Part shown: positions 58,003 to 64,000 of the stretch, one piece after another
How the letters are laid out: the number at the start of each line of letters is the position of its first letter
Numbering within the stretch: the stretch's first letter is position 1
Source of the DNA: Planctomycetota bacterium
GTDB taxonomy: Bacteria; Planctomycetota; UBA1135; GCA-002686595
Assembly (NCBI GenBank): GCA_002686945.1
Contig: NYYZ01000032.1
Span: 1 to 64,000, forward strand
Reading direction: 5' to 3'
DNA: 64,000 nt
Notes under the pieces: generated by a model
The model's input: only the letters and a program-made list of their open reading frames with translations
Database searches by the model: none
Told to the model about the DNA's origin: nothing
Made by a program: the position numbers and the translations under genes

Positions 58003-60105
58003 CTACTCTCCCAGAATCTTCTTGGCGATCCCCACAGGCACATCCCGGTACTCGAGGAACTCCATTGAATACTGGCCACGGCCCTGGGTGGCACCCCGCA
58101 GGGCCGAGGAATAGGCAAACATCTCAGCGATGGGCACAGCGCCGTGCACCATGCGCAAGTCGGCCTGGCTGTCTACCTCGGAGATCTCGCCCCGGCGGGA
58201 GTTCAAGTCCCCCACAACCGAACCGAGGAACTCCTCGGGCACGGTCACCTGGACCTTCATATAGGGCTCAAGCAGCACCGTGTTGTTGGCGGACGCCTGA
58301 CGATAGGCCAGAACGCCTGCAGCTTCGAAGGACTTCTCGCTGGAGTCCACATCGTGGGCCTTGCCATCAACCAAGGTGGCACGGGTATTGACAAAGGGGA
58401 TGCCGCTGCGTCCACCGCCATCGTGATAGTTGGCCAGGCCTGCACCCACCGCGGGGATGTACTCCCGAGGAACCGCGCCGCCCTTGATGGCGTCAACAAA
58501 CTCAAAGCCATCGACCTCCGCATCATGCTCAATCTTCAACACGGCCACCGCGTAGGCGCCAGAGCCGCCAGACTGACGGATGTAGCGGGCCTCTGTTTCA
58601 ACGCTCTTCTTGATTCGCTGCTTGAAGGCTACCTTGGGAGCACCCGTACGCACTCCGCAATTGTGGTCGTTACGGATTCGATTGATGATCACTTCCAGGT
58701 GCAACTCACCCATGCCAGAGATCACCAGCTCTCCGGTTTCCTCAACGGTTTGTGCCCGGAAAGAAGGGTCCTCACGCATGGTGCGCCCGAGGATTTCTGA
58801 GAGCTTGTCCCTGTCCGGATTCTTCTCCGGCTCAATGGACATGGAGATCACCGGCTCGGGGAAGGTCATCTTGGCCAGGGCAATGGGGTTATCTTCGTCG
58901 CACAAGGTGTCACCGGTGATGGTGTTCTTGAGACCCACCACTGCAGCGATGTCACCAGCGGGCACGGACTCAAGCGCCTCCTGCTTCTCAGCATTCATGC
59001 GCACGATACGGCCTATGCGCTCTGTCTTGCCCGTGCGCGGATTCAACAAGCGCGTGCCTTTCTGCATGACGCCTGAGTAGACCCGCACAAAGGTCAGGTC
59101 ACCTGTAGGCTGGGCGATTGTCTTGAAAGCCATCATCGATACGGGCTCGCTCGGGTCCGAATTGCGGCTGATCACATCGTTCTTGTGAGGCAGAGTGCCC
59201 TGCACCGGGGGAATTTCCACCGGGGCTGGCAGATAGTCGATCACTGCATCCAATACGAAACGTACGCCCTTGTTCTTGAGGGCAGATCCCGACAGAACGG
59301 GGCAAGCCTGCAGGTTCAGGGTCGCCGCGCGCAGGGCACGCATGAGCATGGCCTCGGGGACGTCCTGGTCCTCAAGGAAGAGGTCCAGCAGCTCATCATC
59401 GCTCTCGGCGGCAACCTCAACCATATCATGACGCGCCCGGTCCGCTGCTTCTTGGTGCTCGGCGGGAATCGGGCCCTCCATGTATTCGCGCCCGTTTGTG
59501 TCCTCCACGAACTTGATGTACACCATGCGCACGAGATCTACGAAGCCCTCGTACTCCTTCTCAGTGCCAATAGGCAACTGGATGGGAACCGGGCGCGCCC
59601 CCAGGCGATCGCGGATTGTGCCCACGGCGAATTCAAAGTTCGCGCCGATCTTGTCCATCTTGTTGATGAAACAGATGCGCGGCACCTTGTAACGATCGGC
59701 CTGACGCCAAACGGTCTCCGACTGGGCCTCGACACCGTTCTTGGCGTCAAAAACAGCGACCGCGCCATCAAGTACGCGCAGGGAACGCTCGACCTCGATG
59801 GTGAAGTCCACGTGACCAGGGGTGTCAATGATGTTGACCGAATGCCCAAGCCACTCGCAGGAGGTTGCGGCAGACTGAATAGTAATACCCCGCTTTTGTT
59901 CCTCTTCCAGATAATCCATGGTCGCGGCGCCATCGTGGACTTCGCCGGTCTTGTGAATCTTCTGGGTCAGGAAGAGCACCCGTTCAGTGACGGTGGTCTT
60001 GCCTGCGTCGATGTGCGCCATGATCCCGATGTTGCGGTGATGCTCGGGGCCTCTGGTCTTGATCTTGGTAACGCGGGGGGACTCGCTCTTGAGGGTGGCG
60101 GTCAT
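58003..60105 (-). CDS. fusA: Elongation factor G
   Basis: 700 residues, the full length of EF-G, which drives translocation on the ribosome. GTPase motifs: AHIDAGKTT (P-loop), DTPGHVDF (G3), NKMDK (G4) and SGSALKNKG (G5). Domain IV loop and C-terminal region present ([32 protein letters not shown] is split: [18 protein letters not shown] and [11 protein letters not shown]). It is alone, not in the rpsL-rpsG-fusA-tuf operon, so this may be a second copy or a planctomycete arrangement. Candidate promoter 120 nt upstream. Confidence 0.96.
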   Translation of the reverse strand: MTATLKSESPRVTKIKTRGPEHHRNIGIMAHIDAGKTTVTERVLFLTQKIHKTGEVHDGAATMDYLEEEQKRGITIQSAATSCEWLGHSVNIIDTPGHVDFTIEVERSLRVLDGAVAVFDAKNGVEAQSETVWRQADRYKVPRICFINKMDKIGANFEFAVGTIRDRLGARPVPIQLPIGTEKEYEGFVDLVRMVYIKFVEDTNGREYMEGPIPAEHQEAADRARHDMVEVAAESDDELLDLFLEDQDVPEAMLMRALRAATLNLQACPVLSGSALKNKGVRFVLDAVIDYLPAPVEIPPVQGTLPHKNDVISRNSDPSEPVSMMAFKTIAQPTGDLTFVRVYSGVMQKGTRLLNPRTGKTERIGRIVRMNAEKQEALESVPAGDIAAVVGLKNTITGDTLCDEDNPIALAKMTFPEPVISMSIEPEKNPDRDKLSEILGRTMREDPSFRAQTVEETGELVISGMGELHLEVIINRIRNDHNCGVRTGAPKVAFKQRIKKSVETEARYIRQSGGSGAYAVAVLKIEHDAEVDGFEFVDAIKGGAVPREYIPAVGAGLANYHDGGGRSGIPFVNTRATLVDGKAHDVDSSEKSFEAAGVLAYRQASANNTVLLEPYMKVQVTVPEEFLGSVVGDLNSRRGEISEVDSQADLRMVHGAVPIAEMFAYSSALRGATQGRGQYSMEFLEYRDVPVGIAKKILGE

Positions 60106-60217
60106 GGCTGGCTCTGCCTCACTTCGGGCAGCGTCGGGATGGGGAACAAATGCAGGTTCAACCCTCTGGGGAGCAGAACCGGCGGAAATCAGGCCAATGC
60201 CTGGTACCTACAGGGGC

Positions 60218-60246
60218 ATCAAATGCTTTCCCCACGGTATTTTCAA
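60218..60246 (-). promoter_or_regulatory. Candidate sigma70-type promoter of fusA
   Basis: TTGAAA (60246-60241) and TTTGAT (60223-60218) are 17 nt apart, about 110 nt before the start; the leader contains no other gene. Matches to consensus are 5 of 6 and 4 of 6. Confidence 0.35.
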
Positions 60247-60320
60247 GCCAACCAGAATAGGAGCATCGCGATCCCCGTCAACCCCCGAGGTGCATGATTC
60301 CCGTTCTCGGGGCTCCGAAG

Positions 60321-61361
60321 TCACTCCACTGGTCGAATCACAGGCCCACGGGGGCTTCCATTCCAATCCACCCCACCCTGGGGCATGCCAGGACCTTTTC
60401 GGCGGCCCCCCTGGTTCCAGGCCTCCAACTGCCAGGGAATTCCCTCCGCCAGATCAGGGTCCGGGGAACTGGCCATGAAAATGGCCAGATGAGGCTCAGC
60501 GGTTGGTCTACGGGCTGCGGAAGCCCCGACGGAGGCCAGGGGGTCCCCTGCCGCGATGCGATCCCCCATCTCGGGCAGCACCGAATCACGCTTGAGGCCT
60601 GACAACCAGAAGTACTCCCCAGCGGCCACCCTGATGACCACATAGTTGCCCAGAATTGGAGCCCGGCGTTCAAAGTCATCCGGCAGGGACTCGAGCAATC
60701 CAGCAATGATTCCGTCCACAGGGGACAGAACCGGCAAACCAAAGCCCAAATGGTCTTGGGGAGCAGCAGGTCGGCCGGGATCGGTGCCGGGCAGGAGCAT
60801 CGAACCCGCTTCCTCGCGCACCAGTACCAGGCCAAAACGCCGTGCAGGTTCAAGCACCAGCGGATTGTTCTCAACTCCCTCACCAGCCCAACGCACCCGC
60901 CAGGAACCCTGCAGCGGAAACCGAACACTCGCGTGACTCGGAGCGCGCTCACGCGGAGCGGGATAGGGCACAGGAAAGGGTGCCAGCCCGATGGTCCCCG
61001 CCAATGCCACCAGGGGCCAAAGGCGCTTGTGCTGGATCACCGGCTTACGCCGCAACACAGTAACCAGAGCCCAGACGGCCACGCCCAGAGCTATTGGTAC
61101 CAAGAAAAACCGCCCTTGTGAATACAGCCAGATCGGCAGTGCACCGCCGGGACGGAAGGCAAGAACTCCCCAAACCGCCAAAGTCAGAGCCAGCAGCACA
61201 AAGGAGATCAGGCCCCAGGATTCAAGGGACTGATCCCCACCAAACAGCAGGCTGCGTAAAGCCGGAGCTGACGGCTTGGGAGAAGCGCTGGTTTTGGTCC
61301 TGCCTTTCTTGCGGTCTCTTTGGGCCTTGGCCTTGGCCTTGGCCTTGGCCTTGGAACTCAT
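60321..61361 (-). CDS. Membrane protein with degenerate M23/LytM peptidase domain
   Basis: 346 residues. A basic N-terminus with SSKAKAKAKAKAQRDRKKGR (encoded by a tandem AAGGCC hexamer repeat) precedes three hydrophobic segments (LISFVLLALTLAVWGVLAF, FFLVPIALGVAVWALVTVL, LWPLVALAGTIGLAP). The C-terminal domain (about 210-310: SPVDGIIAGLL, GNYVVIRVAAGEYFWLSGLKRDSVLPEMGDRIAAGDPLASVG) follows M23 LytM order, but the zinc-site histidines are missing: VIRVAAG instead of VIxH, and PHLAIF instead of HLHF. So it should be an inactive LytM domain, like EnvC/NlpD activators. It immediately follows HMGR, whose end overlaps its start by 4 nt. Confidence 0.68.
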   Translation of the reverse strand: MSSKAKAKAKAKAQRDRKKGRTKTSASPKPSAPALRSLLFGGDQSLESWGLISFVLLALTLAVWGVLAFRPGGALPIWLYSQGRFFLVPIALGVAVWALVTVLRRKPVIQHKRLWPLVALAGTIGLAPFPVPYPAPRERAPSHASVRFPLQGSWRVRWAGEGVENNPLVLEPARRFGLVLVREEAGSMLLPGTDPGRPAAPQDHLGFGLPVLSPVDGIIAGLLESLPDDFERRAPILGNYVVIRVAAGEYFWLSGLKRDSVLPEMGDRIAAGDPLASVGASAARRPTAEPHLAIFMASSPDPDLAEGIPWQLEAWNQGGRRKGPGMPQGGVDWNGSPRGPVIRPVE

Positions 61362-62563
61362 ACCGAACTCGATCCCGCGGGTCGATTGCGCCCAAGCTGC
61401 TCGTGAGCAGCGATGAATTCATGGGAACAAAAAGCCGCCAAGAGAGAAATGTCCCCTGCCAGGACGGTGGCCCCCAGAATCTCCGCAAAGGGCCGTGCAC
61501 CCCCGTCTCCGCTGCACCCGAGCAACTCCAAGCACTCCAAGGCCGTGCCCTTTTGACTGCCACCGCCCACGGTGCCCAGAATCAGGGAGGGCATGCTGAC
61601 CGAGGCGTAGAGATCTCCTTCGCTGGTCAAATCAAGGTCCAGCTGACCGGTGGCACTCTCTGTCAGATAAGCCATGTCCTGGCCGCAGGCCAACATGACC
61701 CCCGCCAGACCGTTGGCCGCCTGTACCAACCAGTTCTGGGTTCCCAGTTGGGCAAAACCCACCGCGTAGCTGCGTGCAATACGCACCAATTGTTCGGGCG
61801 TAGTGCGCGCTGCTTCCAGTAGCACATCACGAGGGACCACCCCCTCGGCGATCACCGACCGGCCGCGGCCTTCCTGTTGGGCCCGAGCGTTGGCGCGTTT
61901 CTCCACATCCTGGCCATGCACAAATCGCTCCAAGGCCGAGGTCATGCTGGCCAGATCCGCGCTGATGCGTTCCGTGGCCTCAGCAGCCATGTTGATACCG
62001 ATGGCGTCACCCGTTTCAAACACGAGCCGCAGGATCAACCGTCGGCCGAGCAGTTCCGGTTCCACTCGCAACAAGGCACCGTGACTCGTGTGCTCCTGAG
62101 CCAAGACCTTGTAGCGCTCTGTCTCCTTGAGGGCCACTTCCCGGGCAGCGCTGGCCGCCGCCAGGTTCTGGTAGGTCAGCATGGGGTGTTGCGAGAGCCC
62201 TTCCGCCACTACTCGCGCACTGGTCACCCCCCCCGCGTTGAGCAGCCGCATGCCCCGGGAATAGCTCGCCACCAAGGCACCCTCATTGGTCGCAAAAGGG
62301 ACATAGACCTCGCGCCGGCCGGTCTCCCCGTCCAGCACCAAGGGCCCGGCGATGCCCACGGGCACCTGGGCATAGCCAATCAGGTTTTCTACGTTGCCCT
62401 GGGCCGATTCCAGAGGCACGGGGGCTCCCCCCAGGTGAACCAATTCGGCCTTGGCCACGCCCTCGCACAGGGCTCGCCGCCGTTCGACGATTTCGGCGTT
62501 GAAGTCATTAGGACGCTCGCGCGGAATGCGGGGCAACCCCGCGGCAGATGATTGGCCAGCCAT
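61358..62563 (-). CDS. Class I HMG-CoA reductase
   Basis: 401 residues from ATG 62563; the frame upstream to 62734 overlaps the divergent gene start and is not protein-like. It reduces HMG-CoA to mevalonate with NADPH, the first committed step of the mevalonate route. Motifs: ENLIGYAQVPVGIAGPL and ATNEGALVAS (catalytic Glu), GDAIGINMAAEA, the cis-loop Lys in VEKRANARAQQEGRG, CGQD (catalytic Asp), ILGTVGGGS and the C-terminal AAHEQLGRN (catalytic His). The ENLIG, DAIGIN and GTVGGGS set is class I. The upstream TACCCT ends 7 nt before the ATG (leaderless pattern). Its end overlaps the next gene by 4 nt. Confidence 0.9.
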   Translation of the reverse strand: MAGQSSAAGLPRIPRERPNDFNAEIVERRRALCEGVAKAELVHLGGAPVPLESAQGNVENLIGYAQVPVGIAGPLVLDGETGRREVYVPFATNEGALVASYSRGMRLLNAGGVTSARVVAEGLSQHPMLTYQNLAAASAAREVALKETERYKVLAQEHTSHGALLRVEPELLGRRLILRLVFETGDAIGINMAAEATERISADLASMTSALERFVHGQDVEKRANARAQQEGRGRSVIAEGVVPRDVLLEAARTTPEQLVRIARSYAVGFAQLGTQNWLVQAANGLAGVMLACGQDMAYLTESATGQLDLDLTSEGDLYASVSMPSLILGTVGGGSQKGTALECLELLGCSGDGGARPFAEILGATVLAGDISLLAAFCSHEFIAAHEQLGRNRPAGSSSV

Positions 62564-62570
62564 GGGACCA

Positions 62571-62576
62571 AGGGTA
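62571..62576 (-). promoter_or_regulatory. Possible -10 element (TACCCT) of HMG-CoA reductase gene
   Basis: On the minus strand CGTTACCCT ends 7 nt before the ATG at 62563, with no ribosome binding site between. Confidence 0.35.
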
Positions 62577-62720
62577 ACGATCCGATGGCGCTGGGGGAAC
62601 CGCTGGGAACAGATGGGGCCGCTTGGGATAGACTGGGCCCCACCTGCGCCAGGCGCGGGATGATCCAAGAATTTTGTCAGGCCCTCCTTGCGGCCCGAGC
62701 ACACCCCAGCAGCAAACCCC

Positions 62721-63500
62721 ATGTCCCTCGACATTTTTGGCGCCCTGACCGGCCTCTTCGTAATCGTCTATGACGGCCAGCACGCTCTCCGTTTCACTTT
62801 GGGCCGCGCCCAAGCAGTGGTCGGCCCCGGCATCCACTTCAAGGTCCCGCTCTTGCAGGTCTTCAAAGTAGAAGAGACCAAACACACCACTCTCGACCTG
62901 GAACCCCAAGTCATTCAGTTGGACGACAACCTGATCTACGAGGTGGATTGCAAGGTGCTCTATCAGGTGGTGAACCTGCGCAAGGCGATCATCGAGGTGG
63001 ACGATCTGGTGACAGGCTTGCAGAACAGGGTGGTGATGGCGGTGCAGCGCGTGATCTCGCGCCGGAACCGCCACACGGTCACCGATGTAGACGGAATGTG
63101 CAAACAGATCCAGGGCGAGTTGAAGGGTATGGAGGATCAGTGGGGCGTGCGCATCTTGGAACTGGGCTTCTCGAACATCTCGCCCTCCCCCACCACCCTT
63201 GAAATCACCCAGCTGGAAATGCTGGCCCGAGAAAAGCAGACACTCTTTGGCAGCCTGCGCTCGGATGGACTCTCCGAAGAATCCGCAGTGGCCCTGATCG
63301 CCGGCGCGGTAATCAGCGTACACCCGGACGAGCACCTGCCCCCCAATCGAGCAGGCGGCCCAGGGGAAGATCTCTTGGTAGAAAATCTCGAAGCGGAGTT
63401 GGAAGAGGACGAAGCCGACCGAGCCCACCGACAAGCCCAGCGCAAACTGCAGGACGAGAACCCGCAAGACCCGGAAGGCCAAGAACCAGATGAGATGTAG
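62721..63500 (+). CDS. SPFH/Band 7 family protein 1
   Basis: 259 residues from ATG 62721. Band 7 core: HALRFTLGRAQAVVGPGIHFKVPLLQVFKVEETKHTTLDL (split as LRFTLGRAQAVVGPGIHFKVPLL and TKHTTLDLEPQVIQLDDNL), then YEVDCKVLYQVVNLRKAI and a helical ending (EITQLEMLAREKQTLFGSLR). The C-terminal tail is very acidic. SPFH proteins scaffold membrane protease and lipid-microdomain complexes. The N-terminus is not a strong membrane segment. It is followed 27 nt downstream by a paralogue, giving a two-gene unit like HflK/HflC. Confidence 0.85.
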   Translation: MSLDIFGALTGLFVIVYDGQHALRFTLGRAQAVVGPGIHFKVPLLQVFKVEETKHTTLDLEPQVIQLDDNLIYEVDCKVLYQVVNLRKAIIEVDDLVTGLQNRVVMAVQRVISRRNRHTVTDVDGMCKQIQGELKGMEDQWGVRILELGFSNISPSPTTLEITQLEMLAREKQTLFGSLRSDGLSEESAVALIAGAVISVHPDEHLPPNRAGGPGEDLLVENLEAELEEDEADRAHRQAQRKLQDENPQDPEGQEPDEM

Positions 63501-63527
63501 TCCCCGTGGCTTCAGGCGCCAGGCGCG

Positions 63528-64000
63528 ATGATCAGAGACCTATTGCTGGAACTTGGCGACGACCTGGTCGTCATCCTGTTGGTATCCCTGTCGGCCATCG
63601 TGCGCGCCATGTTCCGCACGATCGACTCAGGCCATGAAGGGCTGCGCTTTACCTTCGGCCGGGCCAGCAACCGCTTGGGACCGGGGCTACATTTCTTTGT
63701 ACCCTTCGTTCAAACCATGCGCATGCTGCCCTCACGGGCACGAACCCTGGACCTGCCAGCTCAGCGGGTGAACACCCAGGAAGGGCTTGTCTATCAGGCC
63801 GATGCCAACATGGTCTACCGGGTAATCGACATCAGAAAAGCCCTGATCGAAGTGGACCAACTCGAGAAGGCCATGCTGCAGATGCTTGGTCTTTCGGTCC
63901 AAGATGTCCTACGAGTAGCCAGACGCGATCAGATCCGTGACACGGACCGCCTGAACCAGGAACTGCACGAATCCCTGCAAGAACGGCTCTCCCAATGGGG
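63528..64000 (+). CDS. SPFH/Band 7 family protein 2, truncated by the window
   Basis: 157 codons visible from ATG 63528. A membrane segment (LGDDLVVILLVSLSAIVRAM) is followed by GHEGLRFTFGRASNRLGPGLHFFVPFVQTMRML, with the same FTFGRAxxxxGPGxHFxxPF core as the upstream paralogue, then VNTQEGLVYQADANMVYRVIDIRKALIEVDQL. This copy has the membrane anchor that the first lacks, so the pair may form a heteromeric ring. The end lies outside the window. Confidence 0.85.
   Translation, partial: MIRDLLLELGDDLVVILLVSLSAIVRAMFRTIDSGHEGLRFTFGRASNRLGPGLHFFVPFVQTMRMLPSRARTLDLPAQRVNTQEGLVYQADANMVYRVIDIRKALIEVDQLEKAMLQMLGLSVQDVLRVARRDQIRDTDRLNQELHESLQERLSQW

Noticed and set aside
61323..61352. Tandem AAGGCC-type repeat near the start of the LytM-like gene considered as a CRISPR or mobile repeat
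   Set aside because: It is a coding hexanucleotide repeat (Lys-Ala), without spacers; listed under that gene.
1..64000. CRISPR arrays, prophage or transposase genes
   Set aside because: No direct-repeat/spacer series, integrase, transposase or phage structural genes were seen.

Overview
The window is a GC-rich bacterial chromosome segment, densely coded on both strands, with about 46 supported protein genes and no rRNA, tRNA, CRISPR array or transposase that I can see. Several features together point to Planctomycetota: three EutN/CcmL-type microcompartment vertex proteins next to a class II aldolase, three sulfatases, large secreted carboxypeptidase-regulatory-like proteins, and a secreted protein ending in the 'WRFQCWYRD...SDGLRVTF' type of domain that is frequent in deep planctomycete lineages. 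This assignment is inference; no marker gene was compared.

Layout. 1-4.4 kb: the start of a lipoprotein sulfatase, a SurA-like foldase, the three-vertex-protein/aldolase operon and a tandem universal stress protein. 4.5-11.5 kb: pgi, a YugP-type membrane protease, fhs, a divergent MerR regulator followed by a cysteine desulfurase, and a hypothetical gene. 11.5-17.3 kb: a large secreted repeat protein, a 23-bp inverted repeat, a SprT-like protease, an orphan CpsD-type ATPase and a HEAT-like secreted protein. 17.4-23.8 kb: a three-gene acyl-CoA carboxylase operon, a second regulatory-like protein, nth and a frataxin homologue. 23.8-34.3 kb: an AsmA-like protein, AlgH, RumA, a glycosyltransferase, a lipoprotein, TrmL, YceH, a secreted protein and dinB. 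34.3-44.6 kb: a selenoprotein candidate, a monooxygenase/Old-Yellow-Enzyme fusion, an ASST-like protein, a VOC protein, a TPR lipoprotein and two convergent sulfatases. 44.7-64 kb: dnaE2-like polymerase, a four-repeat Myb/SANT-like protein, ptsI, a membrane protein, an enlarged Tex, a nucleophile-less DJ-1/PfpI protein, a propeller protein, fusA, a degenerate M23 protein, HMG-CoA reductase and two SPFH genes, the last cut by the window edge.

Most striking item: at 34381-34698 (minus) a small lipoprotein with a heavy-metal-associated domain is interrupted by an in-frame UGA exactly where the first metal-binding Cys of GMTC is expected. A stem-loop follows 17 nt downstream; its GGUCU loop and GCAC flank resemble the E. 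coli fdhF SECIS. The reading frame continues to TAA and is followed by an intrinsic terminator. I read it as a selenocysteine-containing metal-binding lipoprotein.

Two regulatory themes recur. Many genes have a TAnnnT hexamer ending only 6-9 nt before the start codon with no good Shine-Dalgarno, which predicts leaderless mRNAs. Three divergent gene pairs have opposing TAnnnT hexamers that overlap at their TA, as expected of bidirectional promoters. The two translesion polymerase genes, dinB and dnaE2, share GTTC-N7-GTTAGGGT immediately upstream, a good candidate for an SOS operator.
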